The notes beneath the pieces are model-generated. The model was not told where the DNA came from and did not search any database. It worked only from the letters and a program-made list of their open reading frames with translations. A stretch of DNA of 64,000 nt from Sinonovacula constricta (lineage: Eukaryota > Mollusca > Bivalvia > Cardiida > Solecurtidae), in assembly GCA_007844125.1 (NCBI GenBank), contig CM017572.1:28707008-28771007 (forward strand), read 5' to 3'. Position 1 is the stretch's first letter, and each line of letters begins with the position of its first letter. Shown in pieces: positions 11,527-24,300 of the stretch. Made by a program: the position numbers and the translations under genes.

Positions 11527-11635
11527 CTGTCCCAAATTTTTGATGCTGCCACCTGTGATACCAGTCGCAATCAATCGCAATCAACTGGTGGGGCCTCACT
11601 TCCTTGCCACAACCTATGCAGGGAAAAGACTCCAT
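11527..11635 (-). pseudogene. MULE-associated zinc-finger exon 1 with start codon
   Basis: ATG at 11635 opens MESFPCIGCGKEVRPHQL then IDCDWYHRWQH before a GTAAAA donor. The C-x2-C-x4-R-P-x-Q ... R-W-Q-H pattern is a zinc finger commonly found at the N terminus of mollusc MULE proteins. Start chosen because it is the first ATG just before the finger. Confidence 0.55.
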
Positions 11636-12390
11636 GTCACACAAATTAACACACCATGCACAGTTCACAATTACACACACACACAAACACATAAAGGTGC
11701 AATAAGTAAGTCCAATTGGAGAAGTAGACTTGTGAATATATATTTAAATATACTTGGGAACAAAAAGTGAAATTGTGAGCAAGAAAAGTAAAATGTCATT
11801 CTAACAGTCTATTTTATACCCAACATATGCTTGTGCTTTTACTCGACAATCACACTTTCACCCATGACCTGCATATTTTTTACAAATAATTGATTACACT
11901 AAACATTAAAGAGGTTGAGGTTTTTAATCGGTTTTAATAAGTACTGCATTTAATCTCACTGACCAATTAGTATACCGGTACCTTTGAGGTTTGGCTTCAA
12001 TCAGTGCAGCAATTTTTTATAACAAAAAATCAAGGCAAACTGTTTAAATTGAAGTTGCTAATTTTAAAATATACAAGAATGTGCAAATGTTGCTATTTAA
12101 ACAGTTAACAATTAACAGTTAAAGTTATAACACATTGCTATATTACTGTAAGTATTGCATAGTTGACTAAGTTGATGTCAGCATTCATTAATATGATTTC
12201 AAAACATTTCTCATTTCTAGCATTAATTCAGCATCTAAAGACTAATATAGACATACTACATGCATTTAGATTGAAAACATATATGTTCTTCCATGGCCTT
12301 TAATGTACATGTATAAGGACTTTTAGGTTTGCGGCCTTTTTGGTACGGCCTTTCTGGTTTGCGGCCTTTTTGTACCAGTACTAAAGTAAA
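11636..12390. other. AT-rich spacer with a short direct repeat
   Basis: No gene seen. A small direct repeat around 12325-12380 ('ggtttgcggcctttttg' twice) precedes the next SINE. A short 'acacacac' run lies near 11673. Confidence 0.5.
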
Positions 12391-12394
12391 TCTG

Positions 12395-12765
12395 AGAGGA
12401 GAAAATGATCCTGTCCCTAACGGGGATTCGAACCCGGGACCTTCAGATCAGTAGGCTGACAGTCAACCACGTCGCTAAAGGGTTAACCCAACAGCAAGGC
12501 TGATGGAAGTGCCTATATGCACTACACTCCTCCCCCTTTACTTTTTTCTGGGCCCAAGCCCATCTCAGAACAGCCACACCAGGCTTCCGTTTACTTCTGA
12601 CACCATTACAGTAAATATGAGAGGAGAAAATAATCTTGTCCCTAATGGGGATTCGAACCTGGGACCTTCAGATCAGTAGGCTGACACTCAACCACGTCGC
12701 TAAAGGGTTAACCCAACAGCAAGGCTGTTGGAAGTGCCTATAAGGCTATATGCACTACAGTACCT
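12395..12765 (-). mobile_element. Tandemly duplicated tRNA-derived SINE (family E)
   Basis: Two copies (about 12395-12535 and 12605-12765) share 'ggggattcgaacc', 'ccttcagatcagtaggctga' and 'ctaaagggttaacccaacag'. 'GGATTCGAACC' is an inverted B-box, so the SINE reads on the minus strand. The two copies are separated by about 70 bases. A related 3' part ('gttaacccagcag') recurs at 36.7 and 62.3 kb. Confidence 0.75.
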
Positions 12766-12864
12766 TAATAACAAGTCAAGGGATTGAAGAAGAAATGTGC
12801 TTTCTCGTGAATCTGTCAATTTATTTGGTTTAATTTCTACATTTCAAATTAACAATAATTTAAT

Positions 12865-12940
12865 TTATTTTTTATTTATTTATTTGGGTTTTACGGCACA
12901 CCGACACTTAATAGGTCATACGGCGCCGAATACAAAAATC
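12865..12940 (+). repeat. Short interspersed repeat, 'ttttacggcacaccgacac' type
   Basis: Contains 'gttttacggcacaccgacac' and 'ggtcatacggcgcc'. The same sequence is present in reverse at about 31000-31070, so this is a dispersed element, probably a SINE or LINE tail. Confidence 0.6.
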
Positions 12941-13179
12941 CTGTATCTTAATGTATACCATTGCAGTACCTCAACCATGTGCTTTGAAAAACATGATATA
13001 AAGCTTATAGAAGAGACTACAACAAATGATTATTATAATCAGTAATGTAACAATTCTAAGTTGATGGTTTTTTCAATTTCTATGCAGACTGAGCAAAGAC
13101 AAAACATCTACTCTTTGGGTATAGTTAAAAAAGCATTCACGAAATAATGAGAATTCACGAAACTATGAGAAGTGAGGAT

Positions 13180-13505
13180 ACGCCTACACTGGGATTCAAA
13201 CGCCCAAAACAAGAAATTCACTCTACCAATAATAACTAATAGCGCAACACTCCTGCCTCCTTTAACATGTTCTGAATCTCATCCCTGGTTGTACTCCAAA
13301 ACACTGTTGCATATCACAACACAAACAGGCTCCTGGCAAAGGCCATGGCACCAAAGGAAACCGGGGTGGAAAATTGAGCCTAACCCAGGCTTCGGACCAC
13401 ATACCTGGCACATTCTTGTGGGTCGCTCTACCAGTGAGCTATTGAGTCTTTGTGAACAAACTACCAGTAACAGTAAAGCAGACAAAATATGGCAAAACAC
13501 TTAAC
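13180..13505. mobile_element. Interspersed repeat (family G)
   Basis: Shares 'ctgaatctcatccctggtt', 'cactgttgcatatcaca' and 'gggtcgctctaccagtgag' with the element at 58.27-59.08 kb. In that second copy a 53-bp internal part has been tandemly amplified. The 110-codon open frame here is a by-product of the repeat. Confidence 0.7.
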
Positions 13506-13978
13506 TACTTCACAACTAGTAGTTGAAATGCAAAAAAGTGAAAAGGCATCAGCATATTTAAAACTCTCAACATACATAAACCAGTTTAAAATGCGCTAAA
13601 ACGCACAAAAAACAATAAATATGCAGAATCAAACGACACACCGAGAAAAAAAAAGCCAGGCACAATATACAAGCTATCCGGCAATAATTATACTGCACCC
13701 TAGTAAGTCCATGTATTTTTCTTTTATAAAATGTGATGATGTGTGTTTTAAAAGCAAAACTACAATTAATATATTGCAGTAGTTTATTTTATAGTTATTC
13801 AACAAAAGAGAGTATATATATTTCAATCAAAATGTGAATTTTATGCGGTTAATCTACCTTTGTCTGCTTTTTGTGAAATCCGGCGATTGTCTGCAATCTA
13901 GTGTTAACCGTTGATGTTAGATGAATATCAAATACACTGAGGGTAAATTAAAATGGTCTTTTCCGGACAGCCAGATCC

Positions 13979-14010
<32 letters not shown>

Positions 14011-15308
14011 CCGGCATTGAGAACGTCCGGGCCTGGAGAATATATATAAATTTTACATGAATTAATACATATCACCTTCAATTGTATACCCTTGCCAAAA
14101 TAAAACCAAATCACGATCCCTTCTAATCGTACATCCGACCAATACAACAAAAACAACTGCAACAGAACAAACGTGCATACGGAGTATACTGTTGTTGTTT
14201 TAAAGCAGCAATTTCTTTAATACCTTAATTATTAAATTTAATAATTTCAGTTTCAATGTGAATTTCAATGTTTACTTAAAGTTTCTAACCCGCATGCTGT
14301 TTTGTAAATTTTATTAATTTAGACTGCGTTAGAACTGTACATTATTATATTATAAATTATACCGTAGTACAAATTATACATAAAGACTGTGGTGTTTTTG
14401 TTATTATCTTGCATAATAAATCAAAACATTTCCTATGTGTCGGAGAAATTATTTCACTTTTTACATCATTCCCTAATTTTTGGGACTATTTTGACGTGAG
14501 AGCAGTCTACGGACACCTGACGGGCCTCAAAAATTCGTTTCAAGAGAAGCAACTCTTACACAACTGGCGACAGATTGCAAGGGGCAGATAATCAAGGTGT
14601 GTTTCGGCAGACGACAAATCAAGATTCGTAGGGATAGATTAATTATTGATATTGTTTGCTCCAGGCATCAATAAAACAATGGGGTCCTGACTTCGGATAC
14701 TTGCTAAGATAGTGGTGTAATTAGTCACGTGATGAACGTAAGGAATTCTTCAGACTCAATGCAGGATGCCTGTATTAGATCAATAAATCGGGGTGCTGGC
14801 ACTATACTTTTACAGGTAAATATACCCGTTCTTCTAGTCTGATTGTAATGATGTTTCTAGATATAAAAAAAGATATTAGGCATCTTAGTGTTGTAGATCT
14901 ACTAATAGAAGATATTTGTGCGGGATTTTACGGATTTAGCGACTGTTTTGTAATTCTTGGTGATATGTCGGTATAGGAACATTAACCATCTATATACAGG
15001 TAGGTTTAATCTCAAGACCTTTCTTCAACTGTACATTGTATTGATGCGAACCAACGCACCGACTCATTATGTTAGACCAACCCATATATAGACCGGAGTT
15101 TCTATCGATATGTTTTCATGAACATCTGCTCTCTTGTGTTTTATCACAGGTAAATGGCGCTTTAGTTATAACAAACACTATACTGGTACAACACTGTATC
15201 AATGGAACTTCCCAACAGATGCTTTTCTTAAATTCCTATAATACTATCAGAATGGTGTTTCCTCCATATTATGTGGAGTAACAGCTGTTTATATTCTTTG
15301 GAGTGTGT
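13506..15308. other. AT-rich intergenic stretch with a CA microsatellite
   Basis: No gene recognised. A (CA)n microsatellite lies at about 13977-14003. Small open frames at 14409-14591 and 15069-15281 show no recognisable motif. Confidence 0.5.
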
Positions 15309-15530
15309 GGGCGCCCATGGCCGAGCAGTTACAGTCGCTGGCTTGAAACTCCTCAGCCCCTCATCGCGTGGGTTCGAGTCCCAGCCGGGGCGAGAACTTT
15401 AATTTGGGGAAGTTTTCCAGCTGACCTGCAGTACACTGGTGGTTCTATCCAGATATAAGTCTGGGGTCTTCCTCCATCAATAATTAGATGGACATCGCCA
15501 ATATGACCATAATGGTGTCAGTGCAATGTA
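15309..15530 (+). mobile_element. tRNA-derived SINE (family A)
   Basis: Head 'gggcgcccatggccgagcag' and B-box 'GGGTTCGAGTCCC' look tRNA-derived. The body has 'ttccagctgacctgcag', 'ggtggttctatccagat' and 'ggtcttcctccatc'. Same family as 17305-17560 and 33942-34175. Confidence 0.85.
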
Positions 15531-15539
15531 ACAAAAAAC

Positions 15540-16655
15540 AAAGATCTCAGTCAGGTAAGATTAGAATTACTTTTTTCTGGAATCGTTGTTGAAGCAGACT
15601 TGGCCCAATTCCACAAAAATCTCTGTCGGTCCATTAAATATTACCAGTTAAATGGACCGATGGTCCACCCAAATTTTCAGCCACATTTTTTCAAAATTCT
15701 GAATCATTATAAAAACAAACAATAAAATAAACCAAGCAATGCTTTACAGCCTTTTACTGAACCCAACCACTTGTACATGTAACACCTCGGTTAGATTATC
15801 AACCAGAGATTGCTGATATGTTCAGATGTCTAAGCTGGCATCGCTTTATAAATAACAGAATAAAAGCATGATTGGCAAAACTAGTTCTTTTTTGTGTCAA
15901 AATGCCAAAATCATACAGGACCAGTAAAATTTGGTCCGTACCAGTAGATATTGCTAGCTTGGTGGACCAAAAGTCTTGTGTTTGTAAGTTTCTTTTCGTG
16001 AAGACTGTTGAAGATGTTGCTAAAGATAGAACATGTGGTATTAATAAATTAAAATGAAATAATTTTCTATATTTTACAGTACTTTAATATTGTTATAATT
16101 TACCATCTAGATGGTGTAGATATATCTGTTTTATAGTGTGAGTAATTATGTATTAGAAAATGTGTTTTTAAGAAAATGAATTTGTGTCTTTGTGCTTCTG
16201 GATAGGTGGATTGTTAAATATATATTTCTAAGTATATATTTTCTTAATATGTATTTAAGAGTAGATTTTTTTTATCTACCAGTATATGATTCTGGATGTG
16301 TGGGTTGTTGAATGTGTTTTTTCTAAATACATGTTTTTGGTTTTTCTGTTGTTGTTTTTTTTCTGAATAAGTGGATATGTATTTTGTTAACACATAATTT
16401 TGATTATATATGCATTTGTGAATATATTTTGTATTGTTTGAGACTTTATTGTGAATATTGTCATTTTCCATTTATTTCATAATGTGTGATTCTTAAAATA
16501 AAAATATAACATTAATTTTAATAACTATACACATTTAGCTAAAAATCTACAGAGTGATTAGATCTAGGTAATATAAGAAATGTTGATGTTTAAAGAAATA
16601 CTATTTTTGGATATAGCTGCTGGGAAGAAGTGTTCAATGTCAACAAATATTGCAA
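15540..16655. other. AT-rich intergenic stretch
   Basis: No gene or clear repeat seen. Several short frames on both strands have no recognisable motifs. Confidence 0.5.
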
Positions 16656-16659
16656 GTAA

Positions 16660-16966
16660 TGTGTTTGGGTTTATTGGGTTTATCATCCCACCAACAATAT
16701 TTCAGTTATCTGGAGACAGTGTTCACTTGAAGCAGATATAGTGCTGCCTTCACTGTGTATAGCATGCTGTGAACACCTGGCATGATACCACACCCAGTCA
16801 CATTATCCTGACACCTGGCCAACTAGTTGTGGAACTACCCTTTTATTTGCTTGAGCATTAGCTATACCACTACCATTTTTAATGACTTTGGTATGTTGTG
16901 GTCCGGAATCGAACCCGGGGCCTCCCTGGAGCTGATGCACAACCAATTGCACTATCAGGTCCGGTG
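16660..16966 (-). mobile_element. tRNA-derived SINE (family B)
   Basis: Reverse copy of the family-B SINE. Diagnostic words are 'cccaccaacaatatttcag', 'gcatgctgtgaacacctgg', 'aatcgaacccgggg' and the head end 'ccaattgcactatcaggtcc'. Full-length relative to 34400-34717. Confidence 0.9.
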
Positions 16967-17304
16967 CAAGTAATATGATTAATAATATTTGATTTTGTTT
17001 CCACTGCAAACAACAACAAAACTTGATAATTGCATTTATCAAATTCTCCTACAAATACCATCAATAAATAATATTCCCAGCAAAATATATGATATCTACA
17101 ATTCTGGTAAAAAAGCTGTTTTTTTCTTTTTATACTAGTAAAGTTATACATTCACTGATATACATTGTGGGTATTTGGGCTTAGTAAATCTTGGGTATGT
17201 AGACAGAGTACTAAATGGTTAGATTAAGTCAAAATCCCAACCTTAAGACGCCAGAATTTGGGGAAAGACAGTATACAGAAACCTGTTTAGAGGCATAATC
17301 TCAA

Positions 17305-17562
17305 GGGGGCGCCCGTGGCGTAGTGCTAGAGTCACGGATTTGAAACTCCTCTGACTGCTTGGCCTCTAACTGCATGGGTTCAAATCCCATTCGGGGCAAA
17401 GGACTTAATTTAGGAAGGTCTTCCAGCTGACTTGCGGTTCACCGGTGGTTCTACCCAGACATTTGTGTAGGGTCTTCCTCCACCAAAAAGCTGGATGTTG
17501 CTGTAATGATCATAACTGGTCGCTGCAATGCACTCCAAAACACCTAACAAACAAAACAACAA
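17305..17562 (+). mobile_element. tRNA-derived SINE (family A)
   Basis: Starts 'gggggcgcccgtggcgtagt', with B-box 'GGGTTCAAATCCC', then 'cttccagctgacttgcgg' and 'gtcttcctccaccaaaa', and ends in an AC-rich tail. Confidence 0.9.
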
Positions 17563-17646
17563 CAGAGGCATAATCTCAATTATTTTGCATTGTCAGTTAA
17601 CAAAGTCTGTCTTTTCTGTGCTTAATTTCACATACTTACATATTAA

Positions 17647-17942
17647 AGGTGGTATCCGACAGCTGGCCTATATCTAAAATATGTAACAATATCTGACCAC
17701 TGTTTGGGGTATTTAGGCATAAGTTCTGTAGAAAAACATCATACTTTAGTCTTAGCTTTGATGATTTTCAACAGTGTCTCAATTTTGGGGACAGTAAAAC
17801 ACATTAATAAACACTTAATATACACTGTTCAGACAGGTGTAGGACATCAATAAACAGCATTTTACAAGATCTGTTCAGGTAACAATGGTTTATAAAGATG
17901 TTTAATGAAAATAGTTTTGGTCCAAACTGTCGAATACCACCT
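17647..17942. mobile_element. TTAA-flanked MITE (piggyBac-like), 296 bp
   Basis: Ends are inverted (AGGTGGTATCCGACAG and CTGTCGAATACCACCT) and both sides carry TTAA (17643-17646 and 17943-17946), the target duplication of piggyBac-type elements. No coding capacity. Related copies are at 30088-30566, 32440-32919 and 44467-44958. Confidence 0.85.
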
Positions 17943-17946
17943 TTAA

Positions 17947-18360
17947 CACCTCTTAGGTAGCATACTTTACTCTATTCTGTTAATTGCTTTTCTATCAGCC
18001 ATTAAGCCTTCTTCTCCCAGGGCAACATAAAAATAGCTTAATACGTAATGCCACATTACACGTTAGTGCCCACTGAAAAAAAGCAATTACGGTAAAACAG
18101 ATTTTTCAAATTTTAAGTATTTCTTTTACCATTTGGCCATGTCCATTAAGGACAGTAGAGATACTATAGGTGCTCTATGCATATGTCTGCACTACACATA
18201 AGTAAGTTACTGTATACAAGAATTATTCTTAATTAAAATTTATAATTAAAAAAATGAGCCGTTTCTAGCAAGTGCAGTATTCACACTGAGGGTGCACAAT
18301 ACATGACTGTGCACTATACAAAAGATATTACAGTTTAAAAGGCCAATTTTCTAATTCTAT
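17947..18360. other. Spacer left of the large array
   Basis: AT-rich, no gene seen. Its last part (from about 18361) begins the exon-1-like block that opens the array. Confidence 0.5.
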
Positions 18361-21300
18361 GTTTTGCCTTCACCATTGAGGCATGTTCATTCAAAGTTGT
18401 ACAGACACCATGGACCATCACAGGACCATGTCAGACACTATGGACCACCACAGGACCATATCAGACACCATTGACCACCACAGGACCATGTCAGACACCC
18501 CACAGGACCATGTCAGACACCATGGACCACCACAGGACCATGTCAGACACCATGGACCACCACAGGACCATGTCAGACACCATGGACCACCACAGGACCA
18601 TGTCAGACACCATGGACCACCACAGGACCATGTCAGACACCATGGATCACCACAGACCATGTCAGACACCATGGACCACCACAGGACCATGTCAGACACC
18701 ATGGACCACCACAGGACCATGTCAGACACTATGGACCACCACAGGACCATGTCAGACACCATGGACCACCACAGGACCATGTCAGACACCCCACAGGACC
18801 ATGTCAGACACCATGGACCACCACAGGACCATGTCAGACACCATGGACCACCACAGGACCATGTCAGACACCATGGATAACCACAGGACCATGTCAGACA
18901 CCATGGACCACCACAGGACCATGTCAGACACCATGGACCACCACAGGACCATGTCAGACACCATGGACCACCACAGAACCATGTCAGACACCATGGACCA
19001 CCACAGGACCATGTCAGACACCATGGACCACCACAGGACCATGTCAGACACCATGGACCACCGCAGGACCATGTCAGACACCATGGACCACCACAGCACC
19101 ATGTCAGACACCATGGACCACCGCAGGACCATGTCAGACACCATGGACCACCACAGCACCATGTCAGACACCATGGACCACCACAGGACCATGTCAGACA
19201 CCATGGACCACCACAGGACCATGTCAGACACCATGGACCACCACAGGACCATGTCAGATGCCATGGACAACCACAGGACCATGTCAGACACCATGGACCA
19301 CCGCAGGACCATGTCAGACACCATGGACCACCACAGCACCATGTCAGACACCATGGACCACCACAGGACCATGTCAGACACCATGGACCACCACTGGACC
19401 ATGTCAGACACCATGGACCACCACAGAACCATGTCAGATGCCATGGACAACCACAGGACCATGTCAGACACCATGGACCACCACAGGACCATGTCAGACA
19501 CCATGGAACACCACAGGACCATGTCAGACACCATGGACCACCACAGGACCGTGTCAGGCACCATGGACCACCACAGGACCATATCAGACACCATGGACCA
19601 CCACAGGACCATGTCAGACACAATGGACCACCACAGGACCATGTCAGACACCATGGAACACCACAGGACCATGTCAGACACCATGGACCACCACAGGACC
19701 GTGTCAGACACCATGGACCACCACAGGACCATGTCAGACACCCCACAGGACCATGTCAGACACCATGGACCACACAGGACCATGTCAGACACCATGGACC
19801 ACCACAGGACCATGTCAGACACCATGGACCACCACAGCACCATGTCAGACACCATGGACCACCACAGGACCATGTCAGACACCATGGACCACCACAGGAC
19901 CATGTCAGACACCATGGACCACCACAGGACCATGTCAGATGCCATGGACAACCACAGGACCATGTCAGACACCATGGACCACCGCAGGACCATGTCAGAC
20001 ACCATGGACCACCACAGCACCATGTCAGACACCATGGACCACCACAGGACCATGTCAGACACCATGGACCACCACTGGACCATGTCAGACACCATGGACC
20101 ACCACAGAACCATGTCAGATGCCATGGACAACCACAGGACCATGTCAGACACCATGGACCACCACAGGACCATGTCAGACACCATGGAACACCACAGGAC
20201 CATGTCAGACACCATGGACCACCACAGGACCGTGTCAGGCACCATGGACCACCACAGGACCATATCAGACACCATGGACCACCACAGGACCATGTCAGAC
20301 ACAATGGACCACCACAGGACCATGTCAGACACCATGGAACACCACAGGACCATGTCAGACACTATGGACCACCACAGGACCGTGTCAGACACCATGGACC
20401 ACCACAGGACCATGTCAGACACCCCACAGGACCATGTCAGACACCATGGACCACCACAGGACCATGTCAGACACCATGGACCACCACAGGACCATGTCAG
20501 ACACCATGGACCACCACAGGACCATGTCAGACACCATGGACCACCACAGGACCATGTCAGACACCATGGACCACCACAGAACCATGTCAGACACCATGGA
20601 CCACCACAGGACCATGTCAGACACCATGGACCACCACAGGACCATGTCAGACACCATGGACCACCACAGGACCATGTCAGACACCATGGACCACCACAGG
20701 ACCATGTCAGACACCATGGACCACCACAGGACCATGTCAGACACCATGGACCACCACAGGACCATGTCAGACACCATGGACCACCACTGGACCATGTCAG
20801 ACACCATGGACCACCACAGAACCATGTCAGACACCATGGACCACCACAGGACCATGTCAGACACCATGGACCACCACAGGACCATGTCAGACACCATGGA
20901 CCACCACAGGACCATGTCAGACACCATGGACCACCACAGGACCATGTCAGACACCATCGACCACCACAGGACCATGTCAGACACCATGGACCACCACAGG
21001 ACCATGTCAGACACCATGGACCACCACAGGACCATGTCAGACACCATGGACCACCACAGGACCATGTCAGACACCATGGACCACCACAGGACCATGTCAG
21101 ACACCATGGACCACCACAGGACCATGTCAGACACCATGGACCACCACAGACCATGTCAGACACCATGGACCACCACAGACCATGTCAGACACCATGGATC
21201 ACCACAGACCATGTCAGACACCATGGACCACCACAGGACCATGTCAGACACCATGGACCACCACAGGACCATGTCGGACACCATGGACCACTACAGGACC

Positions 21301-24300
21301 ATGTCAGACACCATGGACCACCACAGGACCATGTCAGACACCATGAACCACCACAGGACCATGTCAGACACCATGGACCACCACAGGACCATGTCAAACA
21401 CCATGGACCACCACAGGACCGTGTCAGACACCATGGACCACCACAGACCATGTCAGACACCATGGATCACCACAGACCATGTCAGACACCATGGACCACC
21501 ACAGGACCATGTCAGACACCATGGACTACCACAGGACCATGTCAGACACCATGGACCACCACAGGACCATGTCAGACACCATGGACCACCACAGGACCAT
21601 GTCAGACACCATGGACCACCACAGGACCATGTCAGACACCATGGATCACCACAGACCATGTCAGACACCATGGACCACCACAGGACCATGTCAGACACCA
21701 TGGACTACCACAGGACCATGTCAGACACCATGGACCACCACAGGACCATGTCAGACACTATGGACCACCACAGGACCATGTCAGACACCATGGACCACCA
21801 CAGGACCATGTCAGACACTATGGACCACCACAGGACCATGTCAGACACCATGGACCACCACAGGACCATGTCAGACACCATGGACCACCACAGGACCATG
21901 TCAGATGCCATGGACCACCACAGGACCATGTCAGACACTATGGACCACCACAGGACCATGTCAGATGCCATGGACCACCACAGGACCATGTCAAACACCA
22001 TGGATCACCACAGACCATGTCAGACACCATGGACCACCACAGGACCATGTCAGACACCATGGACCACCACAGGACCATGTCAGACACCATGGACCACCAC
22101 AGGACCATGTCAGACACCATGGACCACCACAGGACCATGTCAGACACCATGGACTACCACAGGACCATGTCAGACACTATGGACCACCACAGGACCATGT
22201 CAGACACCATGGACCACCACAGGGCCATGTCAGACACCATGGACCACCACAGGACCATGTCAGATGCCATGGACCACCACAGGACCATGTCAGATGCCAT
22301 GGACCACCGCAGGACCATGTCAGACACCATGGACCACCACAGGGCCATGTCAGACACCATGGACCACCACAGGACCATGTCAGACACCATGGACCACTAC
22401 AGGACCATGTCAGATGCCATGGACCACCACAGGACCATGTCAGATGCCATGGACCACCACAGGACCATGTCAGACACCATGGATCACCACAGACCATGTC
22501 AGACACCATGGACCACCGCAGGACCATGTCAGACACCATGGACCACCACAGGACCATGTCAGACACCATGGACTACCACAGACCATGTCAGACACCATGG
22601 ACTACCACAGGACCATGTCAGACACTATGGACCACCACAGGACCATGTCAGATGCCATGGACCACCACAGGACCATGTCAAACACCATGGATCACCACAG
22701 ACCATGTCAGACACCATGGACCACAACAGGACCATGTCAGACACCATGGACCACCACAGGACCATGTCAGACACCATGGACCACCACAGGACCATGTCAG
22801 ACACCATGGACCACCACATGACCATGTCAGACACTATGGACCACCACAGGACCATGTCAGACACCATGGACCACCACATGACCATGTCAGACACTATGGA
22901 CCACCACAGGACCATGTCAGACACCATGGACCACCACATGACCATGTCAGACACCATGGACCACCACAGGACCATGTCAGACACTATGGACCACCACAGG
23001 ACCATGTCAGACACCATGGACCACCACAGGACCATGTCAGACACCATGGACCACCACAGGACCATGTCAGACACTATGGACCACCACATGACCATGTCAG
23101 ACACCATGGACCACCACAGGACCATGTCAGACACTATGGACCACCACAGGACCATGTCAGACACCATGGACCACCACAGGACCATGTCAGACACCATGGA
23201 CCACCACAGGACCATTTCAGACACCATGGACCACCACAGGACCATGTCAGACACCATGGACCACCACAGGACCATGTCAGACACTATGGACCACCACAGG
23301 ACCATGTCAGACACCATGGACCACCACGGGACCATGTCAGACACCATGGACCACCATGGGACCATGTCAGACACCATGGACCACCACAGGACCATGTCAG
23401 ACACCATAGACCACCACAGGACCATGTCAGATGCCATGGACAACCACAGGACCATGTCAAACACCATGGATCACCACAGACCATGTCAGACACCATGGAC
23501 CACCACAGGACCATGTCAGACACTATGGACCACCACAGGACCATGTCAGACACCATGGACCACCACAGGACCATGTCAGACACCATGGACCACCACAGGA
23601 CCATGTCAGACACCATGGACCACCACAGGACCATGTCAGACACCATGGACCACCACAGGACCATGTCAGACACCATGGACCACCACAGGACCATGTCAGA
23701 CACCATGGACCACCGCAGGACCATGTCAGACACCATGGACCACCACAGGACCATGTCAGACACCATGGACCACCACAGACCATGTCAGACACCATGGACC
23801 ACCACAGGACCATGTCAGACACCATGGACCACCACAGGACCATGTCAGACACCATGGACCACCACAGGACCATGTCAGACACCATGGACCACCACAGGTC
23901 CATGTCAGACACCCCACAGGACCATGTCAGACACTATGGACCACCACAGGACCATGTCAGACACCATGGACCACCACAGGACCATGTCAGACACCATGGA
24001 CCACCACAGGACCATGTCAGATGCCATGGACCACCACAGGACCATGTCAGACACTATGGACCACCACAGGACCATGTCAGACACTATGGACCACCACAGG
24101 ACCATGTCAGACACTATGGACCACCACAGGACCATGTCAGACACTATGGACCACCACAGGACCATGTCAGACACCATGGACCACCACAGGACCATGTCAG
24201 ACACCATGGACCACACAGGACCATGTCAGACACCATGGACCACCACAGGACCATGTCAGACACCATGGACCACCACAGGACCATGTCAGACACCATGGAC

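Larger units (their letters stand above)
9045..11635 (-). pseudogene. Mutator-like (MULE) transposase, intron-containing, broken
   Basis: Minus-strand exons at 11527-11635, 10969-11091, 10559-10794, 10285-10373, 10002-10203, 9479-9820 and 9045-9292. The chain runs: PHD-like zinc finger (CIGC...WYHRWQH...CHPC), acidic repeats, then the MULE transposase core. Recognisable family motifs are RWYIDGAFK (first catalytic Asp), FVADFKL (second Asp), GCAFHWSKAVW (C/H motif) and STNNDLEGYHN (the N-N-D-x-E-G motif with the catalytic Glu). Splice phases match from the 10002-10203 exon to the last exon. Four in-frame stops in exon 9479-9820 and a one-base deletion in exon 10559-10794 show it is dead. A FLYWCH-type finger that often precedes this core was not found. 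It lies tail to tail with the C48/PHD gene. Confidence 0.8.

Noticed and set aside
13172..13504. 110-codon frame
   Set aside because: Lies wholly in a dispersed repeat also found at 58.3-59.1 kb.
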